From: Bacteroidales bacterium | Lineage (GTDB): Bacteria; Bacteroidota; Bacteroidia; Bacteroidales; UBA932 | Length of the DNA stretch: 64,000 nucleotides | Direction of reading: 5' to 3' | Assembly (NCBI GenBank): GCA_017549145.1 | Contig: JAFYVM010000013.1 | Location: 1-64,000, forward strand | Part shown: in pieces, positions 7,907 to 17,302 of the stretch | Layout: each line of letters starts with the position of its first letter | How positions within the stretch are numbered: position 1 is the stretch's first letter | Translations under genes and position numbers: made by a program | The notes under the pieces: generated by a model | Database searches by the model: none | Told to the model about the DNA's origin: nothing | What the model saw: only the letters and a program-made list of their open reading frames with translations

Positions 7907-7934
7907 TTTGACTCATAAAAGTACATTTACTTTG
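7907..7934 (+). promoter_or_regulatory. Promoter of the rhamnose operon
   Basis: TTTG (7907-7910) and TTACTTTG (7927-7934) are 16 bp apart. The -7 element has one mismatch to TAnnTTTG, in keeping with an activator-dependent promoter. The first gene starts at 7952. Confidence 0.55.
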
Positions 7935-7951
7935 CGATAAAGAAACTTTAT

Positions 7952-10582
7952 ATGCGAATGATATTTCTAAAGACCTTTATGATTGCAATCTGCACAGTGT
8001 TCACATCTGCAGCTTGCGCCATTGGAGGAATGACTGTTGAGGATCTCAGATGTGAATATCTGAAGAATCCTTTGGCCATAGATAACGCGACTCCTCATTT
8101 CAGTTGGGAGATGGTCAGTGATAAGAATGGTGCGCACTCAACTGCCTATCAGATTCTTGTTGCAACAGATCTTTGTAAGCTGAATGAGAAGCATGCTGAC
8201 CTATGGAATAGTGGTGTGGTGTCAGAGTCTTCCTCAAATGGCATCCTCTATAAAGGAGCACCTTTGCATTCCAGAACTCAGGCCTATTGGAAGGTCAGAG
8301 TATTGGATGAGAACGGCAAGGCTTCAGCTTGGAGTAAGCCCGCCAGCTTCGGAATAGGTCTATTGGATGAAAAGGATTGGGCAGAAGGTGCTGAATTCAT
8401 CGGCATCAGTCAGCCTGGTGAAGGCAAGAACCTTCATATCTCTCCAATTTTGAGACAGTCTTTTGACTACTCAGGTGGAAAGAAGAAAGTCCTTCTTCAT
8501 GTCAATTCTTTAGGATATCATGAAGCATATATTAATGGACAGCCTGTTACGGCTTCCGTATTGAATCCTGCTGTCAGCCAGCATCCAAAACGCTCAATCA
8601 TCGTTACTTATGACGTTACTTCACTCTTGAAGAAAGGTGAGAATGAGCTTGTTATCTGGGCTGGTATCGGCTGGTATCTCAAGAGAGTTCCTGGCGTTGT
8701 ACCAGGTGGCCCTTATGTTCGTGCACAGCTTGACAAGCTTGATAAAGACGGACATCAGGTGCTCGTTAAGACTGATGCTGACTGGAAGGCAGCTAACATC
8801 GGTCATTATTATGAAGGAAAAAATTGGACCGATGCCGAGGTTGTAGATATGCGCATGCATGTCAAGGATTTCAACCCTTCGACATTGGACGCTTTGAACT
8901 GGGAACAGGTGGTTATCGGAAATATTCCAGATCACAAGGCTTCTGCTCAGATGTGTGAGCTGAATGCTGTATATAACACCTACAAGCCTGTAGCAGTTCA
9001 TAAAGTAGCTGACAACAGCTATGTGTATGACCTTGGTCATGCTTTTGTCGGTCAGCTTGAAATCGACATGCCTGTGGTCGAAGAAGGAAAGATCATCAAG
9101 GTACGTTATGAAGACTTTTATCTGAAGGATCCAAAGAACTTCAGAGACAACAATCAGTTTGCCGATGACTATATCGGAGATGGCAAGACAGCTGCAACAT
9201 TCAGAAACAAGTTCCAGTACAAGGCTTTACGCTATTTGAGAATTGATGGACTTGCAGAGGCTCTTGATCCATCAGCAATTACCGGTTACGGTATTACAAC
9301 AGACTACGACGGCGACTCATCTTTCGAGTGCTCGGATGCAGATATGAATGCTATTCATAATATGATTCATAAGACATTCAAGGCGCTTACACTCGGCGGA
9401 TATATGGTTGACTGTCCTCATATTGAGAAATTGGGATATGGTGGAGATGGAAATGCTTCGACTCCGTCATTCCAGACAATGTACAATGCAGCTCCTCTTT
9501 ACATGAACTGGCTCACTGCATGGTCTGACAGCCAGCGTGAAGACGGAGATATGCCTCACACTGCTCCAAATCCAAACAGAGCAGGTGGTGGTCCTTTCTG
9601 GTGTGAGTTCGTGATCATCGCATCATGGCAGTCATACCTTAACTATGGCGACACACGTATGATCGAGCGTTTCTATCCTAACATGGAGAGATGGATCGGT
9701 TTTGCGGAGTCTCGCAAGAAAGAGGGTCTTCTCCGCAACTGGGGAGACAGAAGCTACCGTTGGTGGTACCTCGGTGACTGGGCTACTCCTACAGGAATCA
9801 ATCAGAAGGACTCACTTTCAATCGACGTAGTGAGCAACTGCGTGATGTCAGAGAGCTACATGACCATGGCTAAGATTGCCAAGGTTCTTGGTAAGGACGC
9901 TGACGCAGAAAAATATACTAAGAAATATCACCAGCAGAATGCTGTACTCCATAAAACCTACTTCAATCCTGAGACTAACAGCTATTCAACAGGCACTCAG
10001 ATAGACCTTATCTATCCTATGTTTGTCGGTGCGACACCATCAGAGTGCATCGATGCTGTTGAATCTACATTGAAGAAGGAAACAGCCGGACGCTTCAATG
10101 GCCACCTTTCAACAGGTCTTGTAGGAGTTCCGATCATTACACAGTGGGCAACAAAGGATGGGGAGACTCAGTTCCTTTACGACATGCTCAAGAAGAGAGA
10201 GTATCCAGGTTATCTCTATATGCTTGACAACGGTGCAGACCTCACATGGGAGCACTGGAATGGTAGAAGAAGCCACATCCACAACTGCTTCAACGGTATC
10301 GGAAGCTGGTTCTATCAGGCATTGGCAGGTATCAACCCAGACGAGAACCAGCCTGGTTACAAGAACATAATTATCCGCCCGCAGCTTATTGACGCAATAA
10401 CATGGGTGAATGCAACAAAGGACACTCCTTACGGTGAGATGATGGTAAAATGGGAGAAAGTGGACGGTAAGTTTGTGATGAATGTAAAGATCCCAGTCGG
10501 CAGTACAGCCACTGTCTATATGCCAAACGGAGAGCAGAAGGACCTTGTGTCAGGAAATCATACACTCGAGTGCAATCTATAA
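7952..10582 (+). CDS. Alpha-L-rhamnosidase, GH78
   Basis: This enzyme releases terminal alpha-L-rhamnose from glycans or glycosides. The 876-residue protein has a signal peptide (about 1-23), an N-terminal Ig-like domain with the family phrase VEDLRCEYLKNPLAID, a rhamnosidase N domain, an (alpha/alpha)6 six-hairpin catalytic domain and a C-terminal beta-sandwich. The catalytic-acid region reads DCPHIEKLGYGGDGN (about residue 487), a variant of the usual DCPxRxExxGWxGD. The late motif LTWEHWNGRRSHIHN (about 766) is present. Export to the periplasm is expected; there is no lipobox. It is the first gene of the operon and supplies rhamnose to the catabolic genes that follow within 10 bp. Confidence 0.93.
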   Translation: MRMIFLKTFMIAICTVFTSAACAIGGMTVEDLRCEYLKNPLAIDNATPHFSWEMVSDKNGAHSTAYQILVATDLCKLNEKHADLWNSGVVSESSSNGILYKGAPLHSRTQAYWKVRVLDENGKASAWSKPASFGIGLLDEKDWAEGAEFIGISQPGEGKNLHISPILRQSFDYSGGKKKVLLHVNSLGYHEAYINGQPVTASVLNPAVSQHPKRSIIVTYDVTSLLKKGENELVIWAGIGWYLKRVPGVVPGGPYVRAQLDKLDKDGHQVLVKTDADWKAANIGHYYEGKNWTDAEVVDMRMHVKDFNPSTLDALNWEQVVIGNIPDHKASAQMCELNAVYNTYKPVAVHKVADNSYVYDLGHAFVGQLEIDMPVVEEGKIIKVRYEDFYLKDPKNFRDNNQFADDYIGDGKTAATFRNKFQYKALRYLRIDGLAEALDPSAITGYGITTDYDGDSSFECSDADMNAIHNMIHKTFKALTLGGYMVDCPHIEKLGYGGDGNASTPSFQTMYNAAPLYMNWLTAWSDSQREDGDMPHTAPNPNRAGGGPFWCEFVIIASWQSYLNYGDTRMIERFYPNMERWIGFAESRKKEGLLRNWGDRSYRWWYLGDWATPTGINQKDSLSIDVVSNCVMSESYMTMAKIAKVLGKDADAEKYTKKYHQQNAVLHKTYFNPETNSYSTGTQIDLIYPMFVGATPSECIDAVESTLKKETAGRFNGHLSTGLVGVPIITQWATKDGETQFLYDMLKKREYPGYLYMLDNGADLTWEHWNGRRSHIHNCFNGIGSWFYQALAGINPDENQPGYKNIIIRPQLIDAITWVNATKDTPYGEMMVKWEKVDGKFVMNVKIPVGSTATVYMPNGEQKDLVSGNHTLECNL

Positions 10583-10592
10583 TATATCTCAG

Positions 10593-11990
10593 ATGAAGAA
10601 CTTTTTCGCAGTAGATTTAGGTGCCACAAGCGGCAGAACAATCCTGGCTACATTTGACGGCACTCGCGTGCAGATGCAGGAACTTACCCGTTTCGCAAAT
10701 CCGATGATTCCACTCGGAGGACATCTTTATTGGGATATCGCCGGACTATACAACGAAGTGCTACGCGGACTTCGTGAAGTGGCTGACAAGGGCATCGCAA
10801 TTGACTCCATCGGTATTGACACATGGGGATGTGACTTTGCATTCTTCGGAGCTGACGGTCAGCTTCTCGGTATGCCTCATTGCTACCGTGACCAGCACAC
10901 TGTCGGTGCACAGGAGAAATTCTTTGAGAAGATGCCTGCAGCTGAGGTTTACAAGCGCACAGGTATCCAGTTCATGGATTTCAACTCCCTGTTCCAGCTT
11001 GATACACTTAAAAGAAATGGTTCACAGGCGCTTGAGCATGCCGATAAGGTCCTGTTCATCCCTGATGCACTTATATATATGTTAACAGGAAAGGCTATCT
11101 GCGAATACACAGTCGCTTCGACTTCGCAGATGCTCAATCCTATGACCGGAGACTTGGACGAGGATATTCTCGCAGCCCTTGGACTTGGTCGTGAGAAATT
11201 CGGTGAGATGACTCAGCCGGGAACTGTCGTGGGTACCTTGAGTGCTCAGGTACAGGAGGCTACAGGACTTGGAGCAATTCCGGTGGTAGCAGTTGCAGGT
11301 CACGACACTGGCTCTGCAGTTGCTGCGGTACCAGCACAAGATAGGGAATATGCGTATCTAAGCTGCGGAACATGGTCACTTCTCGGTATTGAATCCACAA
11401 AGGCAATCATCTCAGAGGACAGCTTCCGTGAGAACTTCACTAATGAAGGCGGAATCGAGGGTACAACGCGATTCTTGAAGAACATATGCGGACTATGGCT
11501 ATTCGAGCAGAGCCGCAAGGAGTTTAAGAATGTACCTGCATCAGTAGGTGAGCTTGTCGCTCTCTGCGAGGAGTCAACTTATGACGGACTTATCAATCCT
11601 GATGCTCCTTGCTTTGCTGCACCAGCTTCAATGACTGCTGCCATCCGTGAGTACTGCCTCTCAACAGGTCAGGCAGCTCCCGAAACTCCTGCAGACTATT
11701 GCAGATGTATTTTCAGAAGCCTCGCAAACCGTTATCGCGAGATCGTTGACATTCTCCAGAGCATGTGTGACTTCCAGATCAAGAAGCTACATGTAATCGG
11801 AGGCGGCTCACAGAACAAGTATCTGATGCAGTATGCAGCTGACGCACTTGATATGCCGGTTATCTGTGGCCCTATCGAGGGAACAGCCCTTGGTAATGTG
11901 CTCATGCAGATGAAGGCTTCGGGTGCTGTTGAGACTCTCGAGCAGATGAGAGCAATCTCCGCTGCCTCAGTAGATCTCGTTACATATTAG
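10593..11990 (+). CDS. rhaB: Rhamnulokinase
   Basis: RhaB phosphorylates L-rhamnulose to L-rhamnulose 1-phosphate. I placed the start at 10593 (MKNFFAVDLGATSGRT), since this is where the FGGY-kinase N-terminal phosphate motif begins; an in-frame ATG at 10545 lies inside the preceding gene. The 465 residues include GIDTWGCDFAFFG, the ATP-domain motif VAGHDTGSAVAAVP, LSCGTWSLLGIE and the C-terminal HVIGGGSQNKYLMQ. The length is typical. It is ten bases after the GH78 gene and upstream of rhaA. Confidence 0.96.
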   Translation: MKNFFAVDLGATSGRTILATFDGTRVQMQELTRFANPMIPLGGHLYWDIAGLYNEVLRGLREVADKGIAIDSIGIDTWGCDFAFFGADGQLLGMPHCYRDQHTVGAQEKFFEKMPAAEVYKRTGIQFMDFNSLFQLDTLKRNGSQALEHADKVLFIPDALIYMLTGKAICEYTVASTSQMLNPMTGDLDEDILAALGLGREKFGEMTQPGTVVGTLSAQVQEATGLGAIPVVAVAGHDTGSAVAAVPAQDREYAYLSCGTWSLLGIESTKAIISEDSFRENFTNEGGIEGTTRFLKNICGLWLFEQSRKEFKNVPASVGELVALCEESTYDGLINPDAPCFAAPASMTAAIREYCLSTGQAAPETPADYCRCIFRSLANRYREIVDILQSMCDFQIKKLHVIGGGSQNKYLMQYAADALDMPVICGPIEGTALGNVLMQMKASGAVETLEQMRAISAASVDLVTY

Positions 11991-12019
11991 CCAGAAAAAT
12001 AATAACAAACTACCATACA

Positions 12020-13273
12020 ATGAAAGAAACACTAATTCACCAGGCGTACGAGATTGCCAAAGAGCGTTACGCCGAACTCGGAATCGACACTGAGAAAGTG
12101 CTCGAGCAGCTTCAGAATTTCCACCTCAGCATGCACTGCTGGCAGGCAGACGATGTAAAGGGCTTCGAGGTACAGGCAGGAGAGCTCTCTGGCGGAATCC
12201 AGTCAACTGGTAACTATCCTGGTGCAGCACGTAACATCGACGAACTTCGTGCAGATGTACTTAAGGCTAAGAGCCTCATCCCTGGTAACCACAGACTCAA
12301 CCTCCACGAAATCTACGGAGATTTCCAGGGCAAGGTTGTAGACCGTGACGAAGTTACAGTAGAGTACTTCCAGAGCTGGATCGATTGGGGTAAAGAGAAC
12401 AACACCCTTCTCGACTTCAACTCAACTTCATTCTCACACCCAAAGAGCGGCAACCTTTCACTTTCAAATCCAGATGAGAGCATCCGTCAGTTCTGGGTAG
12501 AGCATACAAAACGTTGCCGTGACATCGCTGACGCTATGGGTAAGGCACAGAACGATCCATGTATCATGAACGTGTGGGTACACGACGGATGCAAGGACGT
12601 ATCAGTAAACCACTACCTTTATCGTGAGACTCTTAAGAAATCCCTCGATGAGATCTTCGCAGAGAAGAAGCAGAACATGAAGGATTGTATTGAGGGTAAG
12701 GTGTTCGGTATCGGTCTTGAGAGCTTCACAGTAGGTTCACATGACTTCTACACTGCATACGCAGCTAAGAACAATATGATGCTTACAATCGACACAGGTC
12801 ACTACCATCCGACTGAGGTTCCTGGTGACAAGGTATCTGCTGTTCTTCAGTTCGTTCCTGAACTTATGCTTCACGTAAGCCGTCCTATCCGTTGGGACTC
12901 AGACCATGTGACTATCATGGACGATATGACTCAGGATCTTTTCAGCGAGATCGTACGTGCTGGTGCGCTCGACCGCGTACACTACGGTCTTGACTTCTTC
13001 GATGGCTCAATCAACCGTATCGGTGCTTATGTAATCGGCTCACGTTCAGCACAGAAGTGTATGACTAAGGCCCTTCTCGAGCCAAGAGAACTCATCGCTA
13101 AGCACGAGCTTGCAGGCGACACATTCGCTGTTCTCCAGCTTATCGAGGAGTGTAAGACTCTTCCATGGAATGCTGTTTACGACGAGTTTTGTGTTCGCAA
13201 CAACGTTCCTGTCGGAAATGAGATCATCTCTGTAATCAAGGAGTACGAAAAGTCAGTTCTAGCTAACAGATAG
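12020..13273 (+). CDS. rhaA: L-rhamnose isomerase
   Basis: RhaA converts L-rhamnose to L-rhamnulose. The 417 residues match the E. coli-type enzyme in length and are clearly different from the shorter Pseudomonas-type RhaI. Visible metal and substrate segments are NLHEIYGDF, NVWVHDGCKD, GIGLESFTVGSHDFY, TIDTGHYHPTEV and RPIRWDSDHV. The gene lies between the kinase and the permease, so the intracellular pathway is complete in order rhaB-rhaA-rhaT-rhaD. No anomaly is seen. Confidence 0.97.
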   Translation: MKETLIHQAYEIAKERYAELGIDTEKVLEQLQNFHLSMHCWQADDVKGFEVQAGELSGGIQSTGNYPGAARNIDELRADVLKAKSLIPGNHRLNLHEIYGDFQGKVVDRDEVTVEYFQSWIDWGKENNTLLDFNSTSFSHPKSGNLSLSNPDESIRQFWVEHTKRCRDIADAMGKAQNDPCIMNVWVHDGCKDVSVNHYLYRETLKKSLDEIFAEKKQNMKDCIEGKVFGIGLESFTVGSHDFYTAYAAKNNMMLTIDTGHYHPTEVPGDKVSAVLQFVPELMLHVSRPIRWDSDHVTIMDDMTQDLFSEIVRAGALDRVHYGLDFFDGSINRIGAYVIGSRSAQKCMTKALLEPRELIAKHELAGDTFAVLQLIEECKTLPWNAVYDEFCVRNNVPVGNEIISVIKEYEKSVLANR

Positions 13274-13275
13274 TT

Positions 13276-14310
13276 ATGAATATAATAGTTGGTTTGTTGA
13301 TCATAGCGATAGGTGCATTCTGTCAGTCGAGCAGCTATGTGCCTATCAATAAGATCAAGTCTTGGAGCTGGGAAAGTTACTGGCTCGTTCAGGGCGTATT
13401 CGCCTGGATATTGTTCCCATTGCTTGGAGCAATGCTCGCAGTTCCTGCAGGACACGGTCTTCTTGAACTCTACACAGCATCTCCTAAGGCAACCCTTCTC
13501 ACAATGTTCTTCGGAATGCTCTGGGGTGTGGGTGGACTTACATTCGGACTTTCAATGCGCTACCTCGGTGTCGCACTTGGACAGTCAATTGCCCTTGGAA
13601 CATGCGCAGGACTTGGTACCATCATGGGGCCAGTACTCCTCAACGCATTCTTCCCTGAGCTCGGAGCACTCTCTGCGCTTACATCTTCAGTAATCATCGG
13701 AGTGGTTGTTACACTTATCGGTATCGCAATCATCGGAGTTGCAGGTGGAATGAAGTCTGCATCACTTTCTGAGGAAGAGAAGAAGGAAGCAGTCAAGGAC
13801 TTCAACTTCCCTAAGGGACTTGCAATTGCACTGCTTGCAGGATTTATGAGCGGATGCTTCAACGTAGGCCTTGAGTTCGGTAAGGACATCAACTTCGGAG
13901 AGCTCACTCAGCCAATGTTCCGCACACTTCCGGCAACTCTTCTTGTGACACTCGGTGGATTCCTCACTAACGCTGTTTACTGTCTATATCAGAACAAGCA
14001 CAACGGAACATTTGTAGATTACAAGAATGGTAGTGTTTGGGCAAACAACCTCCTTTTCTGCGGTTTGGCAGGACTTCTTTGGTACAGCCAGTTCTTCGGG
14101 CTGTCGCTCGGACGCAGTTTCTTCGAGGCTGGAAGCTCAATGGACACTCTTGCATTCTGCATCTTGATGGCACTCAACGTAACATTCTCTAATGTCTGGG
14201 GAATTATCTTGAAAGAGTGGAAAGGTTGTTCTAAAAAGACTATCTTTGTACTAATTGGAGGAATTGCTGTACTTATTCTCAGCTCTTTCCTTCCAGAATT
14301 GATTAAATAA
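13276..14310 (+). CDS. rhaT: L-rhamnose/proton symporter RhaT
   Basis: RhaT imports rhamnose with protons across the inner membrane. The 344-residue protein has about ten hydrophobic segments, begins IIVGLLIIAIGAFCQSSSYV and shows the family segments KIKSWSWESYWLVQGVFAW and MLWGVGGLTFGLSMRYLG. The length is normal. It starts two bases after rhaA and ends one base before rhaD, indicating tight co-expression. As no SusC/SusD pair occurs in the operon, outer-membrane passage of rhamnose must use another system. Confidence 0.96.
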   Translation: MNIIVGLLIIAIGAFCQSSSYVPINKIKSWSWESYWLVQGVFAWILFPLLGAMLAVPAGHGLLELYTASPKATLLTMFFGMLWGVGGLTFGLSMRYLGVALGQSIALGTCAGLGTIMGPVLLNAFFPELGALSALTSSVIIGVVVTLIGIAIIGVAGGMKSASLSEEEKKEAVKDFNFPKGLAIALLAGFMSGCFNVGLEFGKDINFGELTQPMFRTLPATLLVTLGGFLTNAVYCLYQNKHNGTFVDYKNGSVWANNLLFCGLAGLLWYSQFFGLSLGRSFFEAGSSMDTLAFCILMALNVTFSNVWGIILKEWKGCSKKTIFVLIGGIAVLILSSFLPELIK

Positions 14311-14311
14311 T

Positions 14312-15124
14312 ATGAGTTCAATACTAGATAATCGTCCTGGTCTGCACGCAGCAGTATGGCAGGTGGCTGAAACAGCCGGCTATCTCTGGGAAAAAGGCTG
14401 GGCAGAAAGAAACGGCGGTAACATCACCGTAAACATCACAGAGCATGTTGACGATGAAATGCGCGCCATGCCTGCAATCAGCCAGCCAAAGGCTATCGGC
14501 ACAGTACTTCCAGAATTGAAAGGATGCTGGTTCTACTGCAAGGGAACACAGAAACGTATGCGTGACCTCGCGCGTGACCCAATGGACAACGGCAGCATCA
14601 TCCGCATTCTTGATGACTGTGCTCACTACGAAATCGTAGCTGACCAGCCTGTAGCTCCAACTTCAGAGCTTCCGTCACACCTCAGCGTACACAACTACCT
14701 TCTTGCAAAGGGATCTCCATACAGAGCATCGCTCCACACTCATCCGATCGAGCTCGTAGCAATGACACATTGCCGTAAGTTCATGGAAAAGGATGTGGCA
14801 ACAAAGCTTCTCTGGTCTATGATTCCTGAGACTAAGGCCTTCTGTCCTCGCGGACTCGGAATGGTTCCTTACCTGATGCCAAGCGGAGTGGAACTCGCAG
14901 ATGCAACAATCAAGGCAATCGACGATGACTACGACGTGGTGATGTGGGAGAAACACGGAGTGTTCGCAGTTGACACAGACATCATGTCAGCCTTCGACCA
15001 GGTTGATGTACTCAACAAAGCAGCCCTGATCTACATCGCATCAAAGAACATGGGCTTTGAACCGGAAGGTATGACTGATGCTCAGATGCAAGAACTTTCA
15101 GAAACTTTCAATCTACCGAAATAG
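14312..15124 (+). CDS. rhaD: Rhamnulose-1-phosphate aldolase
   Basis: RhaD splits L-rhamnulose 1-phosphate into dihydroxyacetone phosphate and L-lactaldehyde. The 270 residues fit the class II aldolase/adducin fold: EKGWAERNGGNITVN near the N-terminus, SELPSHLSVHNYLL, zinc ligands in SLHTHPIEL, the catalytic-region glutamate in the middle, and MWEKHGVFAVD. It ends the sugar-catabolic block. No lactaldehyde reductase or dehydrogenase is visible nearby. The next gene begins six bases later. Confidence 0.96.
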   Translation: MSSILDNRPGLHAAVWQVAETAGYLWEKGWAERNGGNITVNITEHVDDEMRAMPAISQPKAIGTVLPELKGCWFYCKGTQKRMRDLARDPMDNGSIIRILDDCAHYEIVADQPVAPTSELPSHLSVHNYLLAKGSPYRASLHTHPIELVAMTHCRKFMEKDVATKLLWSMIPETKAFCPRGLGMVPYLMPSGVELADATIKAIDDDYDVVMWEKHGVFAVDTDIMSAFDQVDVLNKAALIYIASKNMGFEPEGMTDAQMQELSETFNLPK

Positions 15125-15130
15125 AATTTT

Positions 15131-17293
15131 ATGAAAAAGACACTTGTCCTTGTTGCCGTTCTTGCCCTTGCATCATGCGCAGGTAAAAAGGCAATTTATG
15201 AAAACGATTCATACGCGATGTATGAAGACAGAATCATACAGGGTGAATATACCGGTATAGCCGAGTCACCAAATAAGATTGTCTCTAACCTTGACGGTGA
15301 GGAGTACGTATGGGAAAAGAAGAACGACTTGTCTGCGTTTCCGACTCTTACCACTCCATATATGATCGAGGCAGCTGCATATAACATCGGTGTGGACGAG
15401 TGTATCAACGCTGTAGAACCTGACGGAACCCTCCGTACCGGCCTTGAGTGGGGCGGAGTATGGACACGTGATGTCAGCTACAGTATCATCCACAGCATGT
15501 CATACATGCAGACAGAGGCGGCTAAGACCAGCCTTATGTGCAAGGTGAATGCAAAGGGTGAGATTGTCCAGGACACTGGTACAGGTGGAGCATGGCCATG
15601 CAGCACAGACCGTGAAATCTGGGTGGGAGCAGCTTGGGAAATCTACAAGGTCACTGGCGACATGGAGTGGCTCAAGAAGGTTTATCCTATCGCAAAGAGC
15701 TCCCTCGAAGTGGACATGAGAACAGTGTTTGAGGCTGAAACAAACCTCGTAAGAGGAGAGTCTTCATTCATCGACTGGAGAGAGCAGAGCTACCCAAGGT
15801 GGATGGAACCGGCTGACATATATGATTCCAAGTGTTTGGGTACCAATATGGTATTCTATATCGCCCTTTCATCTGCAGCTGAGATGGGACGCATTCTTGG
15901 AGACAATGAGACAGCAGAGTCTTTCGAGAACTATGCAGCTCTTATCAAGAAGGGTATCAACGAGAACCTCTGGCTTGAGGAGCAGGGATATTACGCACAG
16001 TACCTTGCAGGAAGAACTGACGACCTTCTTTACACAAAGAGCGAAACCCTCGGAGAGGCCTTGGCCATCCTTTGGGGAGTAGCTGAAGGCGACCGCGCCA
16101 TCACACTTTCTGAGTCTATGCCTGTTGTGGACTACGGCGCTCCTGTATTCTACCCTTGGATTCCAGACCAGCTTCCATATCACAACCAGGCAGTATGGCC
16201 ATTCGTGCAGTCATACTGGATCCATGCAAGTGCAAAGGCAGGAAACGAGCAGGGAGTACTTCATGGTGTAAGCTCAGTATGGCGTGCAATCATGATGTAT
16301 GCAACAAACAAGGAGAACTACGTTGCTGACACAGGAAACTGGAGAGGAACTCAGATCAACTCAAGTAACATGCTTTGGAGTCTTGCCGGTAACCTCAGCA
16401 TCACATTCAAGCTCCTTATGGGTATGAACTTCCAGGCAGACGCCCTTAAGTTTGCTCCTGTGGTTCCACAGAACCTCAAGGCTGACAGAAAGATAGAGAA
16501 TTTCAAATATAGAAATTCAACATTGGATATCTCTGTGTCTGGATATGGAGATTCAATCAAGAGTTTCAGACTTGACGGCGAGCTGATGGCTGAAGCTGTT
16601 GTCCCTGGCGATATTACCGGCCGTCACGATGTAGAAATCGTGATGTCTGACTCATTCAAGAATGACCTTGATATCAATCTCCAGGACCCATGCTGGACAC
16701 CGATCATGCCTCCGATTGTTGGCGTAGATGCTAAGTATGTATCATGGCATGCTGTCAACGAGGCTGACCACTACGATGTGTACATCGGTGGTGAGAAAAA
16801 GGCTGTCGGAAAGGGTAGAGGAGTAGCAATCGATCCTGAGTGGAAGGGAGATGTGCAGGTTGTTGCAGTAAGAGCAGACGGAACTCCATCCTTCCCATCA
16901 GCTCCAATCAACACAAGCGAGAAGATTTATAAATCATTCCCAGAAACAATGCTCACCAGGAAGAGCGGCAAGGAGTTCAATGTAACAGTTGAGGTTCCTG
17001 AGTCAGGAGACTGGACACTTACTTGGAAATATGCCAACGGAACAGGCCCTGTCACTACCGATAATAACTGCGGTGTCAGAATGCTGTATGTTGACGGCGT
17101 AAAGGCAGGAATCAATATCTTCCCTCACAGAGGAACTGACGATTGGGATAACTGGGGATGGACTGTACCAGAGAAACTGACCCTCTCGAAAGGTAAACAT
17201 ACACTTACATTGAAGGTAGAGTCAGATGCAGATAATATGGATCTGTATATCAATGACTTCAAGATCAAGGAACTTTGTCTTATCCGTAAATAA
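15131..17293 (+). CDS. Six-hairpin glycosidase-like lipoprotein (paralogue 1)
   Basis: A 720-residue lipoprotein (signal peptide ending LALASCAGKK, lipobox cysteine). The central region (about 75-450) looks like an (alpha/alpha)6-barrel hydrolase of the glucosidase/MGH1-like group: TGLEWGGVWTRDVSYS resembles the conserved W-x-RD strand, and GESSFIDWRE, GTNMVFYIALSSAAEMG and WRGTQINSSNMLWSL recur in the paralogue at 21627. A C-terminal beta-sandwich (about 600-720) with MLYVDGVKAGINIFP looks like a carbohydrate-binding module. I cannot assign a GH family number. Position inside the rhamnose operon suggests it acts on the same rhamnose-containing glycan at the cell surface, which is inference. 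Confidence 0.75.
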   Translation: MKKTLVLVAVLALASCAGKKAIYENDSYAMYEDRIIQGEYTGIAESPNKIVSNLDGEEYVWEKKNDLSAFPTLTTPYMIEAAAYNIGVDECINAVEPDGTLRTGLEWGGVWTRDVSYSIIHSMSYMQTEAAKTSLMCKVNAKGEIVQDTGTGGAWPCSTDREIWVGAAWEIYKVTGDMEWLKKVYPIAKSSLEVDMRTVFEAETNLVRGESSFIDWREQSYPRWMEPADIYDSKCLGTNMVFYIALSSAAEMGRILGDNETAESFENYAALIKKGINENLWLEEQGYYAQYLAGRTDDLLYTKSETLGEALAILWGVAEGDRAITLSESMPVVDYGAPVFYPWIPDQLPYHNQAVWPFVQSYWIHASAKAGNEQGVLHGVSSVWRAIMMYATNKENYVADTGNWRGTQINSSNMLWSLAGNLSITFKLLMGMNFQADALKFAPVVPQNLKADRKIENFKYRNSTLDISVSGYGDSIKSFRLDGELMAEAVVPGDITGRHDVEIVMSDSFKNDLDINLQDPCWTPIMPPIVGVDAKYVSWHAVNEADHYDVYIGGEKKAVGKGRGVAIDPEWKGDVQVVAVRADGTPSFPSAPINTSEKIYKSFPETMLTRKSGKEFNVTVEVPESGDWTLTWKYANGTGPVTTDNNCGVRMLYVDGVKAGINIFPHRGTDDWDNWGWTVPEKLTLSKGKHTLTLKVESDADNMDLYINDFKIKELCLIRK

Positions 17294-17302
17294 AACATAA
17301 AT

